Part shown: piece by piece, positions 26,301-34,766 of the stretch
How the letters are laid out: each line of letters begins with the position of its first letter
Numbering within the stretch: the stretch's first letter is position 1
Source of the DNA: an uncultured Rhodospirillaceae bacterium
Lineage (GTDB): Bacteria > Pseudomonadota > Alphaproteobacteria > Reyranellales > Reyranellaceae
NCBI GenBank assembly: GCA_945952105.1
Contig: CAMFGZ010000013.1
Coordinates: forward strand, 1-64,000
Direction of reading: 5' to 3'
DNA length: 64,000 nt
Notes under the pieces: model-generated
Seen by the model: only the letters and a program-made list of their open reading frames with translations
Databases searched by the model: none
Told to the model about the DNA's origin: nothing
Position numbers and translations under genes: made by a program

Positions 26301-27331
26301 CAGGTCGCTCCGGCGATCAGCGGACAGCCGCGATGGTTGCCACTACAGGGCATCGTCGTTGCGCCATGACAGACCGCGACCTGCGGCTCGGCAAGGACCG
26401 CGCGCACGCGGTTGGCGAGGCCTTCGACGAACGCCGGATGCGTGCCAACCGTCGGCACGCGGACATAGGCCGGCACGCCGCTTTCGCCGGCCAGGGTCCG
26501 GTAGTCCATGTCGAGTTCGACCAGTGTCTCGGAATGCTCGGACACGAAGGCCAGCGGATAGAGAACGATCGCCTTGCCCTCCGAACCGGCGCGCCGGATT
26601 TCATCATCGGTCGGCGGCCCGATCCATTTCAGCGGTCCGACCCGGCTCTGGTAGCAGACCGACCAGTCGAGACCGCCGATGCGCTCGGCGATGGACCTGG
26701 CCGTGCGCTCGACCTGCGCCTGGTAGGGATCGCCGGCCTTGATGACTTTCTCGGGCAAGCCATGCGCAGAGAAGAGAACACGCGTCGGACGATCGCCCGC
26801 TTCCTTCAGCCCCTGCCGCAAAAGATTGACCGAGGCGGCGATGAATCCCTGCTCGTCCGGATAGCAGCAGACCGTTTGAGTTGGCACGTCGAGCTTCGCC
26901 GCAGCCGCCGCTTCCTTCCACGCCTTCACCGACGAGGCCGTGGTCGTGGTGGAGAATTGCGGGTAGAGCGGCAGCAACACGATCCGATCCGGCGCGAAGC
27001 GCTTGACCGAACGCACGACAGCGTCCGTCATCGGATGCCAGTAGCGCATGCAGACATAGCCGCGCCATTCGTGGCCCGGTCCCAGCGCTTCTTCCAATGC
27101 CCGTGCCTGCGCCTCTGTCTGGCCAAGGATCGGCGAACTGCCGCCGATCCTGGCGTAGATGCCCTGCGCCTTCGCCGTCCGCCGGCTGGCGATGAAGCGC
27201 GCCAGCGGCAGCCGGAAGAACGAGGGCAGCGAGATGATCGCGGGATCGCTGAACAGGTTGCGCAGGAACGGCTGCACGGCCTCGGGCGAATCAGGACCAC
27301 CGAGATTGAACAGGACGATCGCGATTTTCAC
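26300..27331 (-). CDS. hemH: Ferrochelatase
   Basis: Ferrochelatase inserts ferrous iron into protoporphyrin IX. From the GTG at 27331 the product is 343 residues, starting MKIAIVLFNLGGPDSPEAV, which is the family's usual N-terminus; the longer frame adds unrelated sequence. The catalytic histidine is in LFSAHGLPEKV (His190), and the partner glutamate is in FVSEHSETLVELD (Glu268). The C-terminus has three cysteines (Cys321, Cys329, Cys336), which with Cys155/Cys156 could hold a [2Fe-2S] cluster as reported for some alphaproteobacterial ferrochelatases. That is inference. The hemE stop is one base upstream. Confidence 0.95.
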   Translation of the reverse strand: MKIAIVLFNLGGPDSPEAVQPFLRNLFSDPAIISLPSFFRLPLARFIASRRTAKAQGIYARIGGSSPILGQTEAQARALEEALGPGHEWRGYVCMRYWHPMTDAVVRSVKRFAPDRIVLLPLYPQFSTTTTASSVKAWKEAAAAAKLDVPTQTVCCYPDEQGFIAASVNLLRQGLKEAGDRPTRVLFSAHGLPEKVIKAGDPYQAQVERTARSIAERIGGLDWSVCYQSRVGPLKWIGPPTDDEIRRAGSEGKAIVLYPLAFVSEHSETLVELDMDYRTLAGESGVPAYVRVPTVGTHPAFVEGLANRVRAVLAEPQVAVCHGATTMPCSGNHRGCPLIAGAT

Positions 27332-27332
27332 G

Positions 27333-28370
27333 TCAGCTCGGCTTCCAGTTGCGCACGATCTCGACCAGTCGCGCGACATGGTCGGGTGGCGTCTGCGGCA
27401 CGACACCGTGGCCGAGATTGAACACGTAGGAACCGTGCCCGAGCTTGTCGAGGATGCGCGTGGCCTCGCGCTCCATCGCCTGGCCGCCGGCAACCAGCAT
27501 GATCGGGTCGAGATTACCCTGCACCGTGATGTGCGGCTGGATTTCCTTCGCGGCCCAGTGCGCGCCGATGCTGGTATCGAGGGACAGCGCGCTGAAGGTT
27601 TCGGGAAGCCGATACATCAAGGCGGCCGGACCGACGGCGCGCGGAAAGGCGATGATCGGCACGTCCGGATGACGCTCGCGCAAGCCCTTGGCGATCCGCA
27701 CCATCGGATCGAGCGACCAGTGGAAGAGCTGTTCTTCCGGCAGGACGCCGGCCCACGAATCGAAGAGCTGAACCGCATCGGCGCCGGCATCGACCTGATG
27801 GCCGAGATGATCGATCACGGCATCGACGAGGAGGTCGATCAGCAGCTTGAAGGATTCGGGATGCGCGTAGGCCCATCTCTTCACCTTGGCGAAGTCCTTG
27901 CTGCCGCTGCCTTCGATCATGTAGCAGGCGAGCGTGAACGGTGCGCCGGCGAACCCAAGCAGCGCCGTCTCCTTCGGCAGCTCCGCGCGGGTCCGGCGGA
28001 TCGCCTCGTAGACCGGCGCCAGGAATTCCTGCAGGCGGGCGCGCGACAGGCGGCCGAACTGCGATGGATCGGTCAGCGCTTCGAGTTTCGGCCCCTCGCC
28101 CTCCTCGAACCAGACCTTCTGGCCCAGCGCATCGGGCACCACGAGGATGTCGGAGAAGATGATCGCGGCATCGAGCCCGAACCGGCGGATCGGCTGCAGC
28201 GTCACCTCGACGGCCTTGTCGGGCGTGTAGCAGAATTCGAGGAACGAGCGCGTGGTCGAGCGCACGGCACGATACTCCGGCAGGTAGCGTCCTGCCTGGC
28301 GCATCAGCCATACGGGCGGCGTCGGATGCCTCTTGCCGGCCAGCGTTTCCAGGAATTTCCCGGTGCTCAC
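27333..28370 (-). CDS. hemE: Uroporphyrinogen decarboxylase
   Basis: HemE removes four carboxylates from uroporphyrinogen III to make coproporphyrinogen III. At 345 residues it is full length, with PPVWLMRQAGRYLPEYR (residues about 17-33) forming the substrate-binding arginine segment, then the internal FSDILVVPDALG and GFAGAPFTLACYMIEG signatures. It leads the hemE-hemH-hemJ operon. Divergent from the PPDK regulator gene. In several alphaproteobacteria the chromosome origin lies beside hemE, which makes its upstream gap of special interest. Confidence 0.96.
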   Translation of the reverse strand: MSTGKFLETLAGKRHPTPPVWLMRQAGRYLPEYRAVRSTTRSFLEFCYTPDKAVEVTLQPIRRFGLDAAIIFSDILVVPDALGQKVWFEEGEGPKLEALTDPSQFGRLSRARLQEFLAPVYEAIRRTRAELPKETALLGFAGAPFTLACYMIEGSGSKDFAKVKRWAYAHPESFKLLIDLLVDAVIDHLGHQVDAGADAVQLFDSWAGVLPEEQLFHWSLDPMVRIAKGLRERHPDVPIIAFPRAVGPAALMYRLPETFSALSLDTSIGAHWAAKEIQPHITVQGNLDPIMLVAGGQAMEREATRILDKLGHGSYVFNLGHGVVPQTPPDHVARLVEIVRNWKPS

Positions 28371-28692
28371 TCTCTGTCCCTCATGCTTCCTTCTACTCTA
28401 TTCATAATAGGTAGTAGCAGTAGTAGAGCCTGTGGCATGTGGGGATGCGCCTTATTGGCCATCTCTCCCCAGGCGGCTGTGGATCGGAATCCATCGATTC
28501 CTCGCGGCTGGAAGCGCTGATTCCCGATTCACAGGTCATTCGTCCCAAGCTGTACGCAGGGGAAGATAAATTGGACCGGTCGTGCGAGTCGTGTCCCGAA
28601 TCCGACCCGTTCCGGATGATCCTCAGCCTGTCCCCGCAATGCCCACGGCAATCCCGCGTTTCTCCCGGCCTTTCTGTGGGGTAAAACGGACC
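28371..28692. other. Candidate chromosome replication origin (hemE-ppsR gap)
   Basis: This 322-base gap between divergent hemE and the PPDK regulator has no convincing gene. It opens with an AT-rich patch (about 28384-28430) and contains several DnaA-box-like words on the plus strand: TGTGGCATG (28431), TGTGGGGAT (28438), TGTGGATCG (28478-28486, closest to TGTGGATAA) and TGTGGGGTAA (28675). In Caulobacter and Rickettsia the origin lies between hemE and a conserved gene called RP001, which I believe belongs to the same family as this PPDK regulator. parAB and two parS sites lie 20 kb away. The origin call rests on synteny and weak boxes. The gap also must hold two divergent promoters. Confidence 0.45.
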
Positions 28693-29526
28693 GTGGCCAA
28701 CCGGAATTTTCACGTCCATCTCGTGTCCGATTCGACCGGCGAGACCGTGTCGAGCGTCGCGCGCGCCTGTCTCGTCCAGTACGAGGGCATCTTCGTACAG
28801 GAGCACGTCTGGTCGCTGGTGCGATCGCCGGCGCAGATGGAGAAGGTGATGCAGGCGGTCGAGCGCGACCGCGGCCCGGTCCTCTACACGCTGGTCGACC
28901 CCGAACTCCGTGACGTGGTGCGCGATCATTGCCGGCGCCTGCAGTTGCCTTGTGTCGGCGTGCTCGATCAGGCGATGAGCGTCCTGGCGGTCCACTTCCA
29001 TTCCAAGAGCGAGCAGTGGCCGGGCCGTCAGCATCAGCTGGACGAAGGCTACTTCGACCGTATCGACGCCATGCACTACACGCTGGCGCACGATGACGGC
29101 CAGTCGACGCACGATCTCGACGATGCCGACGTCATCCTGGTCGGACCGTCGCGGACCTCGAAGACACCGACCTGCGTTTATCTGGCCAATCGTGGTGTGC
29201 GTGCCGCCAACGTGCCGCTGGTGCCGCAGGTGCCTCCGCCGGTCGAGCTCGAGGAAGCCAGGCGGCCGCTGATCGTGGGCCTGATCACCGATCCCGAGCG
29301 GCTGGTGCAGATCCGCGTCAACCGGCTGCGGCTGATGCAGCAGGACACCGAGTCGGAATACACCGACATGGATACCGTACAGAGCGAGATCCAGGAGGCC
29401 AGGCGTCTCTATGCCCGACGCAAATGGGCGACGATCGATGTCACGCGCCGTTCGATCGAGGAGACGGCGGCGGCCATCCTTCAGATGCTGGCCACCCGCA
29501 GGGAGCAGCGCCTGCAATCGACCTGA
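28693..29526 (+). CDS. ppsR: Pyruvate,phosphate dikinase regulatory protein (kinase/phosphorylase)
   Basis: DUF299-family proteins phosphorylate and dephosphorylate PPDK or PEP synthase, switching gluconeogenic PEP formation. The 277-residue product from the GTG at 28693 starts VANRNFHVHLVSDSTGETV and includes the P-loop GPSRTSKTPT (residues 151-160), then the family segment YLANRGVRAANVPLVP. Upstream in-frame codons lack homology and run into the candidate origin, so the GTG start is preferred even with a weak ribosome site. It points away from the origin. Confidence 0.9.
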   Translation: MANRNFHVHLVSDSTGETVSSVARACLVQYEGIFVQEHVWSLVRSPAQMEKVMQAVERDRGPVLYTLVDPELRDVVRDHCRRLQLPCVGVLDQAMSVLAVHFHSKSEQWPGRQHQLDEGYFDRIDAMHYTLAHDDGQSTHDLDDADVILVGPSRTSKTPTCVYLANRGVRAANVPLVPQVPPPVELEEARRPLIVGLITDPERLVQIRVNRLRLMQQDTESEYTDMDTVQSEIQEARRLYARRKWATIDVTRRSIEETAAAILQMLATRREQRLQST

Positions 29527-29544
29527 GCGAAACCGGAGGCGACC

Positions 29545-29952
29545 ATGAAGGCGGCCCTTGTTGCGTTGAGCCTGGCTCTGCCGGCGATGGCGGCGTTTGC
29601 CGCCAACGGCATCGACGTCACGCGGGGCGGCGATTCCAACGTCTATGGCAATTGCGTTCCCAGCCTCGTCGTCGAGAACAGGTCGGGCGAGACGATCGAC
29701 TATCTGCAGGTCGATGTGGTGCTGGCGCTTCGCGATGGCCGTCAACGCACGATCGAACTCAAGTCGGGCTACCGGGAGGGTGTTCCCTCTCCCATCGCGC
29801 CCGGTGCCCGGACCACACTCCGCCAGCATCTCGACACCTCCCGCGCGCTGGGCGTGCCCTGTGGAGAGGTCGCCGAGCGTCGGGTTTCCCGGACGATCTG
29901 TGAAACGGTTCGTGGCATGGCGTGTGCATCTTCGGTTAGTGTGCAACCCTGA
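29545..29952 (+). CDS. Secreted small protein, 135 aa, unknown
   Basis: This protein has a clear signal peptide (MKAALVALSLALPAMAAFA, cut near residue 20) and a mature domain of about 115 residues rich in beta strands, including VENRSGETIDYLQVDVVLAL and IELKSGYREG. Four cysteines (NCVPS, PCGEV, ICETV, ACASS) could form two disulfides in the periplasm. No family recognised. CGGAGG precedes the ATG. It lies 18 bases after the PPDK regulator and 21 bases before the Bug protein gene, all on the same strand. Confidence 0.7.
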   Translation: MKAALVALSLALPAMAAFAANGIDVTRGGDSNVYGNCVPSLVVENRSGETIDYLQVDVVLALRDGRQRTIELKSGYREGVPSPIAPGARTTLRQHLDTSRALGVPCGEVAERRVSRTICETVRGMACASSVSVQP

Positions 29953-29973
29953 GCATCGAGCCGAGGCATCTCC

Positions 29974-30942
29974 ATGAATCTTCGTCGTAGGACCGTGCTG
30001 GGCGCCGCCGGCGCCTCGCTTCTCGCCGCGCCGGCCCTCGCGCAGGACTATCCGAACAAGCCGCTCAAGATGATCGTGCCCTATCCGCCGGGCGGCGGAA
30101 CCGACGGGCTCGGGCGCATCACGGCGCAGTTCCTGTCTGAAAAGCTCGGCCAGCAGATCGTCATCCAGAATGTCGGCGGCGCCTCGGGCACCATCGGTTC
30201 CGAAATAGTCCGGCGCGCCGAACCGGACGGATACACCATCCTCTTCAACGCCAGCCTGTTCGTGCTGGGCAAGACGGTCGTGCCCTCCTGCCCTTACGAT
30301 CCGCAGACGGATTTCCGCGCCATCGCCCAGGCCGGCGAGGCGCCGCTGGTGATGCTGGCGAACAACAACGTGCCGGGCGACGACTACGCCGCGACCATGG
30401 CGGCCGTGAAAGCCGATCCCAAGAAGTTCTTCGTGGCCATTTCCTCGGGTGGCTCGGCGGGTCACATCGCGACGCTGGCCTGGCTGAAGCGCATCGGCAT
30501 CCCGCTCGACCAGATCCTCTACAAGGGCACGGCACCCGCCAATACCGACCTCATGGCGGGCAGCGTCCAGTTCTTCATGGATCCCTGGACGGCACTGCTT
30601 CCGCTCGCGACGTCTGGACGGGCCAAGGGCCTCTTCGTGACCTCCAAGGAGCGCACGCCGCTCGCGCCGAACATCCCGACCTCTGGCGAAGTGGGCCTGA
30701 AGGATTTCAACCTCAGCTCCTGGTACGGCGTCTGGGCGCCCAAGGACACGCCCGAGCCGATCGTGAACAAGCTGGCCGCCGGTATGGCCGCGGTTTCGGG
30801 CGACAAGGGCTTCATCGACAAGACCACCTCGCTCGGCATCGTTCCGACGGGACGCGGCCCCAAGGAGTTCGCGGCCTTCATCAAGTCGGAAGTCGAGACC
30901 AACACTGCGCTCCTGAAGGAAGCCAACTTCAAGCCGGAGTGA
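29974..30942 (+). CDS. Bug-family (TctC-like) substrate-binding protein
   Basis: This 322-residue periplasmic protein belongs to the tripartite tricarboxylate transporter receptor (Bug) family. It starts with an Arg-rich export signal (MNLRRRTVLGAAGASLLAA, cut after ALAQ), followed by the diagnostic DYPNKPLKMIVPYPPGGGTD and the later VQNVGGASGTIGSE-type ligand loop (here IQNVGG). Mature proteins bind carboxylates or aromatic acids. No TctA/TctB permease genes are nearby, as is common for orphan Bug proteins. The 3' half is overlapped on the other strand by a run-on GIY-YIG frame. Confidence 0.93.
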   Translation: MNLRRRTVLGAAGASLLAAPALAQDYPNKPLKMIVPYPPGGGTDGLGRITAQFLSEKLGQQIVIQNVGGASGTIGSEIVRRAEPDGYTILFNASLFVLGKTVVPSCPYDPQTDFRAIAQAGEAPLVMLANNNVPGDDYAATMAAVKADPKKFFVAISSGGSAGHIATLAWLKRIGIPLDQILYKGTAPANTDLMAGSVQFFMDPWTALLPLATSGRAKGLFVTSKERTPLAPNIPTSGEVGLKDFNLSSWYGVWAPKDTPEPIVNKLAAGMAAVSGDKGFIDKTTSLGIVPTGRGPKEFAAFIKSEVETNTALLKEANFKPE

Positions 30943-31340
30943 TGGCCCTCCCGCGTCTCGACCAAGTAACGGCATATCGTGGAGAGGAGGTCTCTCCGCT
31001 TCACCTCGCTGCGCTCGGTTTCGATCGAGACGACGGATATTGTTTTTGCTCGTTGAGGAATCTCGCTCGATAGATCCAACCACTCAGGGTTGGCGCTCTC
31101 GATCAGTGCGATCTTCCTTTCACGACGCCATTTCTTGATCTGCTTCTCTCGGTCGATCGCTTGCGGTGCTGTCTCATGCGATTCGAGATAGACGAGCCTG
31201 GTGATGTTGTAGTGGGACGTATGCTCCGACTGACCCTGGCGATGTTCTTCCAGTCGTCGGCCCATGTCTGTCGTCACTCCGATATAGATCGTGCGACGAT
31301 TCGGACTGGCGAGGATGTAGACGACAGGCTGGCGCGTCAT
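30519..31340 (-). CDS. GIY-YIG nuclease-domain protein with aberrant run-on tail
   Basis: The first 95 residues are a complete UPF0213/YhbQ-type GIY-YIG domain: VVYILASPNRRTIYIGVTTD, then REKQIKKWRRERKIALIESA and NPEWLDLS, where such proteins normally stop. Here no stop follows: the frame continues through a dispersed repeat (30986-31034, encoding SIETERSEVKRRDLL) and then about 140 codons antisense to the Bug gene, to 273 residues. I infer that repeat insertion removed the original stop. The functional part is about 31050-31340. The activity could be DNA repair or structure-specific cleavage. The tail is likely noise or destabilising. Confidence 0.6.
   Translation of the reverse strand: MTRQPVVYILASPNRRTIYIGVTTDMGRRLEEHRQGQSEHTSHYNITRLVYLESHETAPQAIDREKQIKKWRRERKIALIESANPEWLDLSSEIPQRAKTISVVSIETERSEVKRRDLLSTICRYLVETREGHHSGLKLASFRSAVLVSTSDLMKAANSLGPRPVGTMPSEVVLSMKPLSPETAAIPAASLFTIGSGVSLGAQTPYQELRLKSFRPTSPEVGMFGASGVRSLEVTKRPLARPDVASGSSAVQGSMKNWTLPAMRSVLAGAVPL
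30986..31034 (-). repeat. Dispersed GTCTCGA...GAGAGACCTCC repeat
   Basis: On the minus strand this reads GTCTCGATCGAAACCGAGCG and ends GGAGAGACCTCC, the same layout as the element at 22313-22372. Fragments with GTCTCGACC also lie at 30955-30966 and, inverted, at 31381-31394. It interrupts the 3' end of the GIY-YIG gene. Confidence 0.5.
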
Positions 31341-31408
31341 TGAATGTCTGTTCTTCGAGGGCGTCGCGCCTTCGGCGCTCCGGTCGAGACGACGAGGTAT
31401 TTCTGTTT

Positions 31409-34201
31409 CTACTCCGCCGCCTTCGCGACCGGGTCGAAGCGCGAGTCGAAGTCGCGGATGGCGGCTTCGACGGTGGTCGATATCTGCTTCAGCTTGTCCT
31501 GGTTAACGACCTTCAGGCCGAACAGGTCCTTCACGTAGAAGACGTCGACCGCGCGCTCGCCGTAGGTGGTGACATGGGCAGTGGCGATCTGCAGGTTGAG
31601 ACGCGTCAGGGCGCGCGTGACGACGTGCAGGAAGCCCGGCCGGTCGCGGCCGTTGACCTCGATCACGGTGAAGGTGTCGGACGCGTTGTTGTCGATCAGC
31701 ACGCGCGGCTCGACAGTGAAGACGCGATCGCGCTTGGGCCAGGAGCCGCGCTGGCTGTCGAGTTCCTTCTGGATGTCGAGCCGGTTGGACAGAGCCAGCT
31801 CGACCCGGGCGGCGAGCCGCGCCAGCCGCTGCGGTCCGTCGAACGGCTTGCCCTCGAGGTCCTGGATCCAGAACGTGTCGAGCGCCATGCCGTTGGCCAG
31901 GGTGAAGATCTTGGCGTCGACGATGTTGGCGCCGCTGATCGCCATCGCGCCGGCGAGGCGCGCGAACAGGCCGTGCGTGTCGAGCGTGTAGATCGTGACC
32001 TCGGTCACCGAGCGCTCGTCGTCGACCCGGTGCTCGATGGCGAGCGGCTGGCTGGCCCTCTCGGCGCCACGCACCAGCTCGGCCTGGCGGATCAGCGTGT
32101 CGATCGGGAAGGACAGCCAGTAGGAGGCATAGCCGCGCGCGAAATGCGCTTCCTTGTCGGCCTCGCTCCAGCCCGCCAGTCGCTTGGAGATCTCGCCCTG
32201 GATATGCTTGATGCGTTCGGCGCGGCCGCCGCTCAGTGTGCCGCCCGACAGGACCTGTTCCGTGGCATTGTAGAGCTGGCGCAGCAGCGCGGCCTTCCAG
32301 TTGTTCCAGACGTTCGGCCCGACCGCGCGGATGTCGCACACGGTCAGGACCAGCAACAGGCGCAGGCGCTCGGGTGACTGGATCAGCGCGGCGAAAGTCT
32401 CGATGGTCTTGGGATCCATCAGGTCGCGCTGGAAGGCGGTCGCCGACATCGCGAGATGATAGCGCACCAGCCACGCCACGGTTTCCGTCTCGGCGGCGCT
32501 CAAGCCCAGGCGCGGCCCGAGCTGCATCGCCACGTCGGCGCCGAGCACCGAGTGATCGCCGCCGCGGCCCTTGGCGATGTCGTGCAGCAGCACGGAGAGA
32601 TAGAGAACGGGACGCGACAGGATCTTGTGCACCACGTCGGCCGACAGCGGGTGGTCTTCCTTGAGTACACCCGACTCGATGCGCGAGAGGATGCCGATGG
32701 CGCGGATCGTGTGCTCGTCGACCGTGTACGTGTGGTACATGTCGTGCTGCGTCTGCGCGACGACGCGGCCGAAGTCGGGCACGAAGCGGCCGAACACTCC
32801 GGCCTCGTTGAGGCGACGCAGGGTCGTCTCCGGATCGTGGCGCGACGTCAGCATCTCCATGAAGAGACGATTGGCTTCGGGATCGTTCCTGAGTTTGTCG
32901 ACCAGCCGGATGTTCTGCGTGATCAGCCGCAGGGTCGCGGGATGGATGTCGAGGTCGTTCTCCTGCGCGACATGGAACAGGCGCAGGATCGCGACGGGAT
33001 CCTTGGTGAAGGCGTCCGGTGTTGCCACCGCAAGGCGCTCGCCATCGAGGCGGAATCCTTCGAGTTCGCGCGGTCGCAACGTCTGCCACAGCGCGGCGAG
33101 CTTGGGCTTGCGTCGCCGGCTGTCCTCGAGCGCGGCCACGAAGATGCGCGTCAGGTCGCCGACCGTCTTGGCATGCAGGTAATAGTGCTTGGTGAAACGC
33201 TCGACGCCTCGGCTGCCGGGCCGGTCCTGATAGCCGAGGCGCGCGGCGATCTCGCGCTGCAGATCGAACGACAGGCGGTCTTCGGCGCGGTTCGTCAGGT
33301 AGTGGATGTGGCAGCGTACGGTCGAGAAGAAGCGCTCGGCGCGCTCGAAGTGACGGGCCTCCTCCTTCGTGAGCACGCCCTTGGCCACCAGTTCTCCCGG
33401 CTCGCTGACGCGATAGAGATACTTGGCGATCCAGAACAGCAGATGCAGGTCGCGCAGCCCGCCCTTGCCCTCCTTGACGTTGGGTTCGACGACGTAGCGC
33501 GAATCGCCCATGCGGTGATGGCGCTGGTCGCGTTCGGCGAGCTTGGCGTCGACGAAGTCGCGCCCGTCGCCGGTATAGAATTTCTGCGCGAAGCCGCGCT
33601 GCAGCTCGTCGAACAGCGCACGGTCGCCCCAGAGGTAGCGCGCTTCCAGAAGTGCTGTGCGGATCGTCTGGTCGCGTTCGGCGTAGCGCAGGCTCTCCTC
33701 GACCGTGCGGGTCGCGTGGCCGACCTTCAGCCCGAGGTCCCACAGGAGATAGAGCATGAATTCGACGATCTGTTCGCCGCGCGGCGTCTGCTTGTAGGGG
33801 CGCAGGAAGAGGAGATCGATGTCCGACAGGGGCGCCAGTTCGCCGCGGCCGTAGCCGCCGGTCGCCACCAGGCTCAGCCGCTCGGCGGCGCTGGGATTGG
33901 CCGCGGGATAGGCGTGCTGGTCGGCGAAGTCGAACAGGACCCGGATGATCTGGTCCATCAGGTAGGAGGTCGCGATCAGCACGGCCGGTCCGTCGTTCTT
34001 CAACGGGCCGGGCTCCTCGAAGCGGCGGCGGATCTCGGCCCGGCCGGCCGTCAGGGCATCGCGCAACAACGCCAGGACCGGCGCGCGCGGCGGCTCGCCG
34101 CCGGGAGGCATGTCCTCGGCAAGTCGGGCGAGGCCCTCCTCGAGCGTGCGGCGGCGCACGATGGCGCGGCGGTCGGGAATCTTGTCGTAGGGCTGAGCCA
34201 T
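31409..34201 (-). CDS. glnD: Bifunctional [PII] uridylyltransferase/uridylyl-removing enzyme
   Basis: GlnD senses glutamine and adds or removes UMP on PII proteins, controlling nitrogen assimilation. The 930-residue product is full length: nucleotidyltransferase motif GGYGRGELAPLSDIDLLFL (about residues 112-131), the GlnD-specific middle region, an HD hydrolase domain with LHDIAKGRGGDHS (about 537-550), and two C-terminal ACT domains (about 720-800 and 835-915). The start at 34201 fits the family. No glnB or other nitrogen genes are adjacent. The gene ends 68 bases from the GIY-YIG start. Confidence 0.96.
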   Translation of the reverse strand: MAQPYDKIPDRRAIVRRRTLEEGLARLAEDMPPGGEPPRAPVLALLRDALTAGRAEIRRRFEEPGPLKNDGPAVLIATSYLMDQIIRVLFDFADQHAYPAANPSAAERLSLVATGGYGRGELAPLSDIDLLFLRPYKQTPRGEQIVEFMLYLLWDLGLKVGHATRTVEESLRYAERDQTIRTALLEARYLWGDRALFDELQRGFAQKFYTGDGRDFVDAKLAERDQRHHRMGDSRYVVEPNVKEGKGGLRDLHLLFWIAKYLYRVSEPGELVAKGVLTKEEARHFERAERFFSTVRCHIHYLTNRAEDRLSFDLQREIAARLGYQDRPGSRGVERFTKHYYLHAKTVGDLTRIFVAALEDSRRRKPKLAALWQTLRPRELEGFRLDGERLAVATPDAFTKDPVAILRLFHVAQENDLDIHPATLRLITQNIRLVDKLRNDPEANRLFMEMLTSRHDPETTLRRLNEAGVFGRFVPDFGRVVAQTQHDMYHTYTVDEHTIRAIGILSRIESGVLKEDHPLSADVVHKILSRPVLYLSVLLHDIAKGRGGDHSVLGADVAMQLGPRLGLSAAETETVAWLVRYHLAMSATAFQRDLMDPKTIETFAALIQSPERLRLLLVLTVCDIRAVGPNVWNNWKAALLRQLYNATEQVLSGGTLSGGRAERIKHIQGEISKRLAGWSEADKEAHFARGYASYWLSFPIDTLIRQAELVRGAERASQPLAIEHRVDDERSVTEVTIYTLDTHGLFARLAGAMAISGANIVDAKIFTLANGMALDTFWIQDLEGKPFDGPQRLARLAARVELALSNRLDIQKELDSQRGSWPKRDRVFTVEPRVLIDNNASDTFTVIEVNGRDRPGFLHVVTRALTRLNLQIATAHVTTYGERAVDVFYVKDLFGLKVVNQDKLKQISTTVEAAIRDFDSRFDPVAKAAE

Positions 34202-34409
34202 GGAGGGCGGATACTACAGGGCGCCGCCAGTCTAAAGTAGGCCCATGAGCCCGCGCCCGCCTCGTCCTCCAATCCTGGCGGTTTTCACAAAGAACCGTGT
34301 GAATCCCGCGCGGAGCTAATCGATCGGCCGAACTGTCACCGCTGCAAAGTCCCGTCCAGCTACGTCCTATCCCGAACCGGGAGGATTTCGTGCGATAATA
34401 CGCGCCATC

Positions 34410-34766
34410 ATGCCGTTCAAAATCATTCTATCGGCGGTCGCGCTTGTGGTGAGCGCTGTTTCGCTTGCGCCTGCCGTCCTGGCGCAGGGCGCGCGTCCGG
34501 CGGCGCCTGCGGCCCCCGCGGCCTCCGGCCAGATCGACATCAACAGCGCCAGCCGCGACGATCTCATGTCGCTGGACGGGATCGGCGAAGTGCGCGCCGA
34601 TGCGATCATCCGGGCGCGGCCGTTCAAGACAAAGACCGACCTGGTCGAGCGGCGGCTGATCCCCGAAGCGGTCTACGAGAAGATCGCCGACAAGGTGATG
34701 GCGCGCCCGCCGCCCGCCGCACCCGCGCCGGCGCGCCCGGCACAGCCCGCTCCCCGCAGGACGTGA
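34410..34766 (+). CDS. Exported helix-hairpin-helix (ComEA-like) protein
   Basis: This 118-residue protein has a signal peptide (KIILSAVALVVSAVSLAPAV, cut after VLAQG), an Ala/Pro linker, a single ComEA-type helix-hairpin-helix repeat pair (IDINSASRDDLMSLDGIGEV through RRLIPEAVYEKIADKV), and a Pro-rich tail. It could bind DNA non-specifically outside the cytoplasm, as in competence, but no competence genes lie nearby. The mnmE GTG start overlaps its stop (GTGA at 34763-34766), so they are coupled. A GATAAT -10-like box (34394-34399) sits only about 10 bases before the start, implying a very short leader. Confidence 0.8.
   Translation: MPFKIILSAVALVVSAVSLAPAVLAQGARPAAPAAPAASGQIDINSASRDDLMSLDGIGEVRADAIIRARPFKTKTDLVERRLIPEAVYEKIADKVMARPPPAAPAPARPAQPAPRRT

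Noticed and set aside
28439..28684. 81-codon frame in the hemE-ppsR gap
   Set aside because: Low-quality composition and it occupies the candidate origin; no good ribosome site.
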